DNA of 64,000 nt, taken from the NCBI GenBank assembly GCA_026545225.1, contig CM048848.1, forward strand, positions 18,961,353 to 19,025,352. The letters are read 5' to 3'. Positions 34,091 through 45,611 of the stretch are shown one piece after another. This stretch comes from Cornus controversa (Eukaryota > Streptophyta > Magnoliopsida > Cornales > Cornaceae). The stretch's first letter is position 1, and each line of letters begins with the position of its first letter. The position numbers were made by a program, and so were the translations under genes. The notes under the pieces are model-generated. The model was given only the letters and a program-made list of their open reading frames with translations. It made no database searches and was not told where the DNA came from.

Positions 34091-34430
34091 CTAGATAGGT
34101 GGTAATGATATGCCCTCAATTTTAATATCATCAAGTCCACCAGATGTTCTTTCAAAAAACCTAATAGAACAAGAACGACTCACCCTATCAAGTGTTGTTG
34201 AGTGTCCAAGGGGAGTTACAATGGGTACATCACTATTCATACTCTCAGGTTCCATTCCAAATATATTTACCATTGATAGTGAAATAATGGCTACGCAGAA
34301 TATGAATCAAATAACACTCTAATTATACTACCATAAATAGCAAATGTACCTTCCATTGCAGGTGGTGCAGCATTCTGCCCAACTTTTGGGTACACAGCAT
34401 AAACCCTTGCTCCCCCTACTGCTGCGGTGC
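34091..34430 (-). pseudogene. Gypsy protease remnant (reverse element)
   Basis: On the minus strand near 34330-34270, YGSIIRVLFDSYSA corresponds to the retropepsin entry, with the usual DSGAS degraded and a stop straight after. The ORF at 34273-34091 continues the same region (TTLDRVSRSCSIRFF). Decayed. Confidence 0.55.
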
Positions 34431-35363
34431 TTGAACCCTCTGTTGTCCTTCCTTATGTGGTTTAGTATAGTAGCGGGCTATATGTCATTTTTCTTGACAG
34501 TTATAGCACTGTCCATGAAACTGGCGAGGCTGAGCGTTTTGAGGTGCAGCTGGTACCAGAGCTGTGGACTGCTCACCTCCACCAACTCTTTATCTTTTCG
34601 CTGCTTGCCAATCCTGCCTAGCTCTTTGCCCTACTTGGCTCTGCATATCTTTTGGAGGTTGTTGCTGTTGTTGCCTCCTCAGATTATGTTGCGAGTTAAA
34701 ACTACTTTTTCCCTTTTCCTTCTCTGCTGTTCAATCCTCATAGCACGCTCTACGATCTCTGCCTAACTATTTAACCCTTGACTAATCACTAGCCTCCTTA
34801 TGCTAGGAGTCAGTCCCTCTGCAAATCTTTTAGCCCGACTCTCCTCATCTACAACCATATAAGGTGCAAATCGAGAGAGTACTGCAAACTTTGCCTCATA
34901 TTGGCTCACCGTCAATGCTTCAGTTTCTTGCTCCAGGTGAATAAACTCAGCTGCCATTCTATCCCTCACTACACATGGAAAATACTTGTCATAGAACCAA
35001 TTCTTGAACTCATCCCAGTGCATGTGTGTGACATCTCCGACACTCCTAATCACGGATTGCCACCATTGTCGAGCATCATCGGATAAGCAAAAAACTACTA
35101 TCCTTCTTTTCTGCACTTCTGTGCAGTATTTCAAAGTACTTCTCCATGTCTTCTATCCACTTTTCTACATCTAGTGGATCTGTAGCCTTGGTAAAGTCAA
35201 TCGCTCCCAACTTCTTTATTTGTTGGACCAGGGTATTGACTTGACCCTGTCCCACCTCTGGGTTCGGCATTTGAACTGCCTCATCCATTTGTTCCACTCC
35301 ACGGTCGCTTCTTCCACGACCAGCGTCACCTTGTCGACCACGTCCTCTACCAGCTCCAGACAT
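34430..35363 (-). pseudogene. Gypsy gag (reverse element)
   Basis: Starts MSGAGRGRGRQGDAGRG at 35363, a basic N-terminus. Then DVEKWIEDMEKYFEIL, and after a frameshift near 35100, LSDDARQWWQSVIRS, WDEFKNWFYDKYFP and RFAEGLTPSIRRL, the gag capsid-like region of chromoviruses. A zinc-knuckle remnant with CYNCQEK lies near 34500. Capsid role inferred from family. Confidence 0.82.
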
Positions 35364-35515
35364 CCTATTTCCATTACAGGATGTTAATATCGTTAGTCAA
35401 ACAATTAACTATGCCTAAACTAGAAGCATGGTAAGGAAACAGATAGGATAATCTGTACGTCTAATACAACTCCTACCTTAAAATCACTCCCACTAGCCTA
35501 GTAACTCGTAACCTA

Positions 35516-35528
35516 GGCTCTGATACCA
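35516..35528 (-). promoter_or_regulatory. Primer binding site (reverse element)
   Basis: The plus strand reads GGCTCTGATACCA, reverse complement of TGGTATCAGAGCC, the initiator-tRNA-Met type site, a few bases from the LTR end at 35532. Confidence 0.9.
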
Positions 35529-35531
35529 AAC

Positions 35532-36460
35532 TGTCACGCCCCAAATTTCAAAACCTGAAACTCTAATTCGGCACTTGAATTCAGTGCACGACTTGAAAAA
35601 TAATATCCATCATACCATACATCAATCCAAAAACTTTACATATTACAATCAAAATGTGATCGTCTAGATCATCTATTACAAAAACTTCATCTGGAGACCA
35701 CATCCCTCATCCTGAGAGTCAACTATGCACAACAAAAATAATTATATGTTAAGAAATTTACATGTAAATGGCCTCCATCATCCTGTACTGCACTTCCATT
35801 CACTCGGTACCGAAAAATAAAATGGGGTGAGTTCAACAAGCTTAGCAAGAATTGCGAAATACTATCATTGCTCAACAAATTGACCTTGCCTTAAATTCGT
35901 ACATATAAGGACACGTTCAACAATCTTTGTCGATTAGTTTCACAAATTTTCTTATGATAATTAAACTCTAGTTAATTATCATATCTGGAGTTTCTTTCAC
36001 ACATATTTTTCTTATGATAATTAAACTCTAGTTAATTATCATATCCACAATTTCTTTCACACACAGGAACCGTATTCTCAACAATTCCTTATTAAGCTAA
36101 TCGTCTAGATAACTTAGCATAACCACACAAGCTCAAACTTCACTCACACGACATATATATATATATATATATGCTTGATACATTACATACAACATCCAAC
36201 TTCACATGCAAAAGTGACCCTCCTAATGTCTTCCATTTGTCAACCAAAGGAAAACTTGTCTGCCACTTCCAATTCAAGGCTTCCTTTACAAGACATATAC
36301 ATATAGGCTATATATATATATACACACACACACATATATATATATGCATATATATATACATATATCCATAATTACACTTCTACCCCCACAAGGTCCAAAA
36401 ATTCCCTTTGAGTCCTAAAGAAAATAAAATAAGATCCTATCTAATTTTAAGGGTGTTACA
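35532..36460 (-). repeat. 5' LTR of reverse-strand gypsy element
   Basis: In element orientation it begins TGTAACACCCTTAAAATTAG at 36460 and ends GGGGCGTGACA at 35532, 929 bp. It contains a 60-bp duplication and (TA)n/(CA)n tracts at 36150-36365. The 3' part of the element is not in the window. Confidence 0.85.
35941..36060. repeat. 60-bp tandem duplication with hairpin, in LTR
   Basis: Two 60-bp units (35941-36000 and 36001-36060). Each holds ATGATAATTAA-CTCTAG-TTAATTATCAT, an inverted repeat with 11-bp arms. It lies in the U3 part of the reverse LTR, where duplicated enhancers are common. Confidence 0.85.
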
Positions 36461-36575
36461 AAATGGATCATTGAAGTTGGATATGTGATGTGTACTTGTG
36501 CTTGAATCAGTTTACATTGAAGATAGACTCTTACAAGACTAGGGTATGTTATATTAATAGGAAGGTGTTTGCTAA

Positions 36576-37476
36576 GGCTCTGTTTGGTAACAATTCCAAT
36601 TTCAGATTTTAGCTTTTATTTTTATTTTTTTTGAGAGTTATATCAGAAATTGCACTCGTTAACTCAATTTTCATTTCTGAAAAAATGAAAGCAATGTCAA
36701 AATTTTGACAATCCTTAGGCATAATTTAGAAGCTTCATAAAGAAGCTTTTAGTTTCAGTTTTCATTTTTCAGCTCAAGTTTTAATTTTTGATTTTTTTAT
36801 AAAATACAATAAATAAGAAAAATAATATAATATGAATAAAATACAATAAATACAAAATTATAAGTCAATAAGAATAAAATTGTTTATAAAATACAATAAA
36901 TAAATAAATATATGTATATATATGTAAATATAAAGATATATATAATAATAATAAATAAATATATAATATATAAGAAGAAAATACAGTAAAATTAGAGTTA
37001 TATATAAATACAATTATATATAATATAAAAATATAAAAGGAAATAAAACGAGTATATATAATAATATGTGACAATTACCAAAAAAATGTAAATAGTTAGA
37101 ATTTATGACAATTACCAAAAACATGCAAATTCATAAAAATGAATTTTTAATTAAAATAAACTATAATAAAGCCCTAACAAATCTAATTTCGGAGGAAAGA
37201 ATATACATAAAATATGTACTCTCACATTTCTATTGATTAAAATAAGTTGGAACCATATTACTCAAACACAAGTTTTAGTCAAAGATATTACTATTTTTTT
37301 TTAAAGTTAATTTTGGGTTAGCAAACATATTTTCAGATTTGTGCTTTCCAAATTTTAACAGCATATGACGTTACCAAACATATACTGTTTTTCACAGAAA
37401 TGGCAGCACAACAAGTTTTCAAATTTCATTTTTCATAAATCACAAAATGAAATTCGACAACGTTACCAAACAGCCC
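36576..37476. mobile_element. hAT-like MITE candidate, copy B
   Basis: GGCTCTGTTTGGTAAC at the left and GTTACCAAACAGCCC at the right, AT-rich interior without ORF. About 900 bp against 833 bp in copy A. Confidence 0.55.
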
Positions 37477-38238
37477 TTAAACTATCAACTCTATGATGGC
37501 TTAAGGTACAACAGACTGTTACGTGCATGATGGTTATGTGGATAAGTCCTAGTGAGTTTTGGACTCTAAAAGGTTGGAATTAGGGAGCTACATTATAGGG
37601 GCTTGAAGACGCACTATGTGTATTGATATATTAATATTTTTTATATTTTTTTATATAATTACGTTATTCTATTTTTATTATGTAACAAGATTTTAGGAAG
37701 TTAATTGTACTTGACTTCTATAAATAATTGTATAAAACTCTGTATTAGGGGTTCCATAACCAAATCAAATATTGTAGCACCTGCAACTTATTTCTCTCCC
37801 AATATTCCACGAATATTGTTCTATCTCTTCTTAACTCTACTTCTCCCTCACACTTTCTTGCTCCCTACCTTTTCTGATTAGTCAGTCTGTCTACATCTCC
37901 CTCCATTACTATCTCTCTCCTTGCTATCTCCCTACTTTCTATGACTTAGTCTCGCAATTCTTTTGCGCAAACCAAAATCCTCTTAATTGAGGCAAAAAAG
38001 CACTCTTTGGGAAGTTTGGTATTCTCTCTTTCCACACAATTGTTTGATCCTACACAATACTCAAAAGAGATACCTTGTTCGACTAGTTAATACAACTCTT
38101 TGAGCCGATTGAACGACTCTGGCACACCCGCACATACGCTGATTCTGATCAAATAGCCCAACTGATTTAGTGTTGAACAGATACATTTCAATTCTCTGTT
38201 TAATTGACATATTAACTCCAGATAGAAGAAACAAATGA
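36576..38238. repeat. Dispersed repeat, copy B
   Basis: Second copy of 22413-24003, same order and orientation, with small indels (for example a longer TATA region CTATAAATAATTG near 37719). Its right edge abuts gypsy integrase sequence at about 38239. Confidence 0.8.
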
Positions 38239-39467
38239 AATAGCAGTTTTGGTGGGCAGACATGAAAAGGGACATTGTTATATTTGTCTCTATGTGTAGC
38301 ACCTGTCAAATGATCAAAATTGATCATCAGAGACCATCGGGATCTTTGCAACCACTGTCTATACCAGAGTGAAAGTGGGAGAGCACTTCTATGGACTTTA
38401 TTGTGGGACTTCCCACCTCATAGAGGAATCATTATGCTATTTGGGTTATAGTGGACATGTTGACAAAATTAGCCCATTTCTGGCCAGTTTGCTCTGATTA
38501 CACTTCAGAGCCATACGCGAAGCTCTACATTGCAGAGATAGTGAAGCTTCATGGTGTACCATTGTCCATTATATCAAATAGAGGTCCAAACTTTGTTTTA
38601 GGATTTTGGAAGAGCTTTCAGCAGGCTATGGATACGGCGCTACATCTCAATACAACTTATCACCCTCCGACCGATGGTCAAACTAAGAGGGTTAATCAGA
38701 TTCTGGAGGATATGTTACGGGTGTGTGTACTTGATTTTAAAGGTAATTGGGAGATTTATCTGCCACTTGTTGAGTTTGCCTATAAAAATAGTTATCAGAA
38801 GACTGTATATAGAAACATTCGAGGCTTTGTATGGGCGCCCATGTAGGTCGCCTGTATACTGGCTGGAGGTTGGAAAGAATAGATTCTTGGGTCCTGAATT
38901 CATTAAGGACACATCTAAGAAAGTCGCTCTTATTAAAGATTGTATGCGGATTGCCCAGAGTAGACAAAAGAGTTATGCTAATCGTAGAACTCGAGCATTA
39001 AAGTTCAAGGTGGGGGATCAAGTTTTTACTCAATGTTTCTCCCATGAAGGCAGTAATGCAATTTGGGAAAAAGTGAAAGTTGTCATCTCGTTTTGTGGGT
39101 CCTTTCATGATTACTGACAGGATCGAGCACTAGCGTATAGATTGGCGCTATCGAACGCAATGCACATGGTGCATAATGTCTTTCATGTGTCTATGTTATG
39201 AAAATTCTTTAGGGATAATGCTACTTATCAGCACATTGAGGTTGGGGAGATTGGGTTGCAGCTAAATGCAACATATGTGGAGCAACCTTACTGTATTCTT
39301 GACCGTAGGAACTAGGTCCTTCATTCTAAGACTATTCCTTTAGTTCGGGTTTAGTGGAGACACCATAATGAGGTAGAGTCCACTTGGGAAAGGGAGGATT
39401 AAATAAAGGCAAAATATCCAAAGCTTTTTATTTCAAGTATGAGGTGAATTCCGAGGACGGAATTCCT
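38239..39467 (+). pseudogene. Gypsy integrase 3' part
   Basis: Zinc-finger end and catalytic core remnant: MLTKLAHFWPV, then HGVPLSIISNRGPNF (the usual SDRG Asp reads Asn) and DGQTKRVNQILEDML in the Glu region (E replaced by K), then LPLVEFAYKNSY. After a frameshift near 38810, FEALYGRPCRSPVYWLEVG and KFKVGDQVFTQ. A decayed C-terminus follows to 39410. The 5' part of pol is missing because copy B of the dispersed repeat joins here. Confidence 0.8.
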
Positions 39468-40138
39468 CTTTTTAGGGGGGAAGAATGTAATACCTTGTAA
39501 TTTGAGGATATTTAAATTATTTATTTTGTGGTGTCTTAAATGCTTTAGTTAATTTGGTTAATGCCTGTTCTTTTGTTTAATGTGGATGGTTAATTTGCTG
39601 CTATGTGTTAATTGATTTTAAATGGTTGTGAAATATTTGTTTCAAATGTAGATTTTTCTTTTAAATAAAATATGTGGGTTATTGGGCTGCATTTCCTTTT
39701 TCTATAATTATTTTTAGGTTGTGATAGACTATTGGGTTGAGCTATATATATATTTATATATAGGTGGGCTAAATATATTTATATTTATTGTTTTAATTAT
39801 TTAAGAATTATTTTAGTAATTCTAGAAAAGAAAATAAAGTAAGAGAAAAAGAATTTAGGGTTCAATCATTCCTTCGCACAGACAGGGAGAGAACAGTAGA
39901 TGCCAGAAAAAGGGAGAGAATGTGATTTTGCTCAAAATCATAAGGCAAGTTCAATCTCTTCACTTCCCCTTTGAACTTGTAAACATAGATTTTTATTCTG
40001 TTAATTGATGTGTATGCATATACATGTATATAACTATGTGTTAGTATGATTATGCATGTTAAGGGGATCTTCATTTGATTATACATGAATAATCTGCGAA
40101 TTTGGCAGTTCTACGGTGTAAATTCTTATATGTATATA
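39465..40138 (+). repeat. Polypurine tract and 3' LTR (partial)
   Basis: TTTTTAGGGGGGAAGAA precedes TGTAATACCTTGTAATTTG at 39486, the start of an LTR. The LTR is cut at 40138 by a CACTA end, so its end is not seen. A TATA-like tract lies near 39745-39765. Confidence 0.75.
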
Positions 40139-40617
40139 CACTACAAAAAAATAGGTTTTTTTCCACAGATTATTTACTACGGATTCAATTTCGTAGTAAA
40201 TAGTAAGGTATTTGCTACGAAAATAAAATTCGTAATAAATAGCATGTTTTATTTACTACGGAGCTAATTTCGTAGTAAATAGTAAAGTATTTACTACGAA
40301 AAATTAAATCCGTAGTAAAATACATATTACTACAAATCCAATTTTATAGTAAGTAGTAAAGTATTTACTATGAAAAATAAATTCATAGTAAATAACCTGT
40401 CATATTTACTACAAAGTTAATTTCGTAGAAATAGTAGATTTATTTGCTACAGAGCACTGAATCGGTAGTAAGTACTCTAATTTTTTTCTACAAAAAATAA
40501 ATTCGTAGTAAATAACCCTTCATAATTACTACGGAGCTAATTTCATAGTACATAGTAGATTTATTTACTATGGAAAAGTAAATTTATAGTAAATACTCTA
40601 AATTTTTCCTATTATTC
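40139..40617 (+). mobile_element. CACTA end with TTTCGTAGTAAAT subterminal repeats
   Basis: Starts CACTACAAAAAAATAGG, then about a dozen variants of TTTACTACGGA and TTTCGTAGTAAAT in alternating orientation, about 25-60 bp apart, up to 40600. This is the subterminal repeat array of a CACTA element of a different family from 24060. No opposite terminus found. Confidence 0.8.
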
Positions 40618-41040
40618 ACTACAAGAAATTAAACTTGCCACGGTGATACCCAAACATGACATCCTCGTCTGATACCCTAACCCTCTCTCTCTATCCCTCC
40701 TCCAATCAAAGCATGGTAACTGAAGCCCTAACCCTCATCTGATACCAAAGCCTTAACCCTCACCTGACATTCATCAACGTGATCAAACGAAAATCGAAGC
40801 CCTAACCCTCTCTAGTTGAAGTTGTATTTTGCCCGTGGTTCGTAACTCTCTCCCCCTAGATCTCTGTTACTTCTTTCTCTCTCTATAGATATATACATAT
40901 GTGATATGTGTGTGTGTATATATATAAACATATATCTCGCATTAGCTATTTTTTAGTTGAGATGTTTTTGGGGGACTTTCGAAGTTGATGGTTGTTGTAA
41001 ACATTAAAAAATTACATGATAAACCCAAAATCCAAAGCAC
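40618..41040 (+). mobile_element. Second CACTA end with leader
   Basis: CACTACAAGAAATTAAAC at 40618, same orientation as the end at 40139, followed by repeats of GAAGCCCTAACCCTC and a (TG)n(TA)n tract (40900-40935), like the leader after 24346. Limits to the right are not clear. Confidence 0.6.
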
Positions 41041-41303
41041 CCAAACCCTGAAGGAGAAGAACAACAAGCACATCATCCACATGCCGTTCCTCACCAAAGT
41101 TTCAATCCAATTCAAGATCAAACTCTAGCAGCCCTTGAAGCCGGATTACCAAGGAGAACGAATCAGAGGACTTTATTTTTATCTTTCTTTTGTAAAAATT
41201 CACAAAGAATTGTACCTATTTTTTTGAAATTAATAAAATTGTTTATTTGTTACCAATTTTTGTTCCTAGATTTTTGGACATGAAATTTGTGTGTACAAAT
41301 TTC
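41041..41303 (+). repeat. LTR 3' end of Tat/Ogre-like element
   Basis: AT-rich DNA before the primer-like site, with AATAAA-type signals near 41235. The LTR start is not seen and is presumably cut by the CACTA end. Confidence 0.4.
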
Positions 41304-41321
41304 TGGCACGCCCGATGGGAC
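41304..41321 (+). promoter_or_regulatory. Primer binding site-like sequence of Tat element
   Basis: TGGCACGCCCGATGGGAC, at the position and of the wording commonly seen after the 5' LTR of Tat-lineage gypsy elements. Confidence 0.6.
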
Positions 41322-41383
41322 ATTCTTTGCCTCTCATCTCTGTCTCCTACATCATATCTCTCAAACTCCGTTCGTCGGAATCT

Positions 41384-43271
41384 ATGGCTCTTCCCAAGGT
41401 TCCGACTACAAACAAGAAAACTACAAAAGACACCACTACTGCACTGGCAAGCAGTGGCAAAAACACCAGGAACCTGTCAAGTGCTAGCAGCACCTCAGCA
41501 GGTCCAATGACACGTAGCAAGACCAAAGCAATTGCTTCGCTCAAGAATCAGCAAGATTCAATGAAAACCAATCCTACTAAACCAATGGGTGTGAAAATTC
41601 AACATGTGAACACCTGTGATCCTCAGGCGCCAAAGAATTTTGACGTTGTTCTAGAAGAATTAGTGCCACCACATTCACCTCACTACGTCTCTGACACCAA
41701 CTCTAGCGTTGGTTCTCTCTTAGACTCGTTACCTGAGATTTCAGAACAAACAGTCACTTCAAAGAATGTTGATTCTCAAAACCTTTCTTATTCGAATATT
41801 GTCGCAGCCAGATCACTGGAATAGCCTCGGTGGAAGACCAACTGGCCACGATGGTGCGCGCAATTGAGAACCTTATGAAAACTGTTGAAGAGAAGGACAT
41901 GCAAATTGTTGCACTATTAAGTAAGCTTGAAATCCAGAATCCTAACGAGTCAACACAACTACCTGTGAATAGCTCAAATTTAGCCCTTCAAGGGGCCCAA
42001 TCAAAAGATCGTCGTCACACATCTGCGTCAGGACACGTAGCTGACGAAACTAACTATGCCTCACTAGTCACTTCGCTATCTATCCAAAAATTGTAGGATA
42101 TGATAATGAACACAATTCGAGCATAGTATGGCAGCGCTCTCCAAAGCACTCTCATGTACTCAAAACCCTACACAAGGAGAATTGATAGTATGAGGATGCC
42201 TACAAGGTACCAACCTTCGAAGATCCAACAGTTTGACAGAAAGGGCAACCCAAAACAACACATGGCTCATTTCGTCGAGACCTGTAACAATGCTGGGACT
42301 GAAGGGATTTACTGGTTAAACAGTTTGTTCGTTCCCTTAAGGGAAATACCTTTGAGTGGTATACTGATTTAAAGTCTGAATCGATTGATAGTTGAGAACA
42401 AATGGAATGAGAATTTCTAAACAGGTTCTACAGCACCCATCGCAATGTTAGTATGATAGAATTGACTAACACAAGACTATGGAAGGATGAGCCTGTAATG
42501 GACTATATCAATCGGTGGCGAGCACTTAGCTTGGATTGTAAAGATCGGTTAATAGAATTCTCTGCTGTTGAAATGTGTATGTAAGGTATGCATTGGGACG
42601 TCCTTTATTTTCTTTAAGGAATAAAGCCTCGTACCTTCGAAGAATTGGCTACATGTTCCCATGATATGGAGATTAGCATTAAAACTCGTGGAGGCAAAGA
42701 TCCTTTGATTTTAGAGCCACGCAAAGACAGAAAGGATGAAAAGAAGGTTGTAAAATTGTTAAAGGGTGCCACCAAAGAATCCATGATTGTCTCTACCATC
42801 CTAATAAAGGTTGCTATCAAAGATAAGAGAAAAGAAGACAATAAGCCACGACAGTTTCAAGAGAAGCAAAACCAGCATCCAACGCTCAAAGAATTAGAGA
42901 CGAAGGAATACCCATTCCCAGACTCTGATGTTCCTGGCATATTGGAATGCTTACTTGAAAGTAAAGTTATTGAACTCCCAGAATGTAAGCGCCCTCAAGA
43001 TATGGGATGTGTTGATGACCCAAAATATTGCAAATATCATCGTATTGTCGATCACCCCATGGAGAAGTGTTTTATTTTCAAGGAAATAGTGATGAACTTG
43101 GCAAAGCAGGGAAAGATTTTGTTAAACACAAATGACATAGCAACTTCAAATCATACTGTTGTCGTATTCCCGTCTTCAAAGTTCAAGCGGACCTGTGCTT
43201 ATCACCAATTATTTTTGAACTCTGGTATCTGCTCTACAACTGTTCAATTTGGCTCATTCGAACCTATTTAG
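41384..43271 (+). pseudogene. Tat/Ogre-like gag
   Basis: Starts MALPKVPTTNKKTTK, with STSAGPMTRSKTKAI, then a coiled coil (MEDQLATMVRAIENLMKTV) after a stop at 41822-41824. The capsid-like core is broken over several frames (KIQQFDRKGNPKQHMAHF, DYINRWRALSLDC). The C-terminal part 42645-43271 holds a zinc-knuckle-like CKYHRIVDHPMEKCF. I chose the ATG at 41384 because upstream codons overlap the primer site. At least four frame breaks. Confidence 0.8.
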
Positions 43272-43799
43272 ATATACCTCCCCCAAGGTAGGATTCTTGA
43301 CAATCCAACAAATGAGAAGAAACTTCTCCAACACGATGATGAAGGATAAACCTTGGTGACGAGGAGACGACGAAAGCAACAAGCTCATGTTCCTTTGACC
43401 AGCCACTTTGACAGGGGGCAAAAGAATAAGAAGTCTCAATATATCCCTAAGAAAGGTGTCCAGAATGGGAAATGTGCCAATAAGACGGCATTGATAGAAC
43501 ATACAAGGTTGGGTGAAGAATTTGCAAGCCCTTCACTTTACATGATTTCTTTCCAAAAGGATATCTCGATGATGAAGTTGTGCCAACTTACATGGTGTCA
43601 ACTGTGAAGATCGATTCAGAGTTCAAAAATGATAAAAGTCAAAATGAAGTCCAAAGTATAGGAGAACTTGAGAAACACACGATCGCCATCGAAGAATTCA
43701 ATGACGAAAAGGTAAATCGCATGTTGTGCAACAATCACTTTCACTGATGAAGACCTTCAACTAGGATCAAAGCCAGACAAGCGTCCTCTTTTTATCTCC

Positions 43800-44224
43800 G
43801 GATACATAAGGGAGCAAAAGGTAAATCATATTCTTATTGATGGGGCTCCATAGTGAATCTTATGCCAAAATTTACAATGAAAAATCTTGGCATTATAGTC
43901 AACGACTTGGCTCCCAATCGCCTCATCATTTAAGGTTTTAATCAAGGGGAGCAGAGAACTATTGGCATGATTCGTGTAGACCTAGCAATTGGAGGGTTGC
44001 AAGCTGAAACATTATTCTACATAATCGATGCAAAGACATCCTACAATTTGCTATTGGGACGACCCTGGGTTCATGATAATGGTGTTGTTCCATCAACTCT
44101 TCATCATTGTTTCAAGTTCTGCAAGAATGGTGTGCAGACAGTTGTGGCAGATAACAAGCCATTTACTGAAGTAGAAGCTCATTTTGCAGATGCAAAGTTT
44201 ACATCAAGCCAGACACATCTTTGA
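43800..44224 (+). pseudogene. Tat/Ogre-like protease
   Basis: Near 43836 ILIDGAP stands where ILVDGGS is usual, followed by a stop and frameshift. Then MIRVDLAIGGLQAETLFYII and SYNLLLGRPWVHDNGVVPST, the C-terminal retropepsin-like region. The active-site loop is broken. Confidence 0.78.
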
Positions 44225-45540
44225 GCATCTCTACAACAAACCTTCCATCTGCACGAGAGGTTGAGTCTGCAAAAATAAAAGAAGTATCGTTCATCCCTCT
44301 AGATATCTTGGTGACAGACAGTACAAAGGTAACTCAAAAGCAAGAGGTCGTGGTTAAAACGCATCGTACTACACCAATTTTCAAGTATGTTCTAGAATCT
44401 CAACGACAAGAAGGGAAATTAACGATCGTGGAGATACTTGAAACTAAAGAAGTTAAGTTAAAGTTGTCTTGCATAAAAAAAAAGAAGATTTACAAAGCCT
44501 GAGAGAAGAATTAATTCTTCCCCTCACAAAGATTAAAAATTCTACTCCTACTAAACTTCCATTGAAAGGATTCGTCCGACCATCAAAAGCTCTAGTTGAA
44601 CATGGATTCCTTCCAATACAAAGAACTGATGAAGGGTTTAATCCAAAGGCATCCAAACTTTTGGCTAAGTCCGGGTATGATTTTGCAAATCCCACAGGCC
44701 TTGGAAAACTCAGTCTGGAACTTACTGGCAAGAAAATACATTGCCTCAATGAGACACAAAAGAAATTGAGGGAACAAGGGCATAGGATAATTCCGCCCAA
44801 GACTGGTCTTGGTTTCACATCGACTAAACCTATCCGAATCCAAATCATAAAGAAGGATAAAAAGTTAAACACTTTGTATATTGGCATTGAAGAGGTGGGT
44901 GACAGTGAAGATCAACATTCTATTTCTCACAAATCAGTTTTTGATCGTTTAGAGGTTTCACGCACTAGAGTATCTATATTCGACAGGTTGGGCCCATCAA
45001 CTCAAATATTGAATACCTCAAGTTCACATATCAATAATTCACCATATACTTCCGTCTTCAAGAGAATAAATTATCCTACCCAAAGAAAAAGATCTTCACA
45101 GCCTCAACCTCGAAAGTCTATCTTTTCTCGAATTAAAGCTCCGAGAGAAGTATTGGTAACAAGAAATGAGGAAAAAGAACTGGGGAGAACTGGGCGCCAA
45201 CAGAGTGACAGATAGTGACGTTCAGAGTTTGATTCCCTCATGAATGAAATGTAAAATAGAGGTGGACGTCACTAATGACGTTACACTAAAACTAAAAAGA
45301 TGAACTATTGTGTTCACTACCCAGTCTCAGGAGTTCGACACGGATGAAAGGAAGGATGAAGTATTTTACACCACTACTTATCACATTGCTGTCGAAGAAC
45401 AATTAGATTCTGATGATGAGATCAAAGAAGCTCCCTCAACACTTGAAGACGGGGGGAAACGATCGTTAATCAACTCAAGAAATTCAATTTGGGGACGATG
45501 GACCAACCCAAACCAGTTTTTGTTAGTTCATTCTTAAGTG
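44225..45540 (+). pseudogene. Protease-RT linker region (Tat/Ogre-like)
   Basis: Long linker in the same polyprotein. It contains NPKASKLLAKSGYDFANPT and LGKLSLELTGKKIHCLNETQ, wording seen in plant Tat-lineage polyproteins, then repeated SVFDRL / SIFDRLG / SIFSRIK boxes and, near 45400, acidic DSDDEIKEAPSTLEDGG. Split by stops at 44502, 45213 and 45535. Confidence 0.75.
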
Positions 45541-45611
45541 CCTTAGAAGAAAATGACTACTTTCAATTGCTGTCATAAGACAAGGACATATTTGCTTAGA
45601 CATACAAAGAA

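Noticed and set aside
36865..37074. Tyrosine/isoleucine-rich open frame
   Set aside because: Product of AT-rich repeat DNA inside the MITE candidate.
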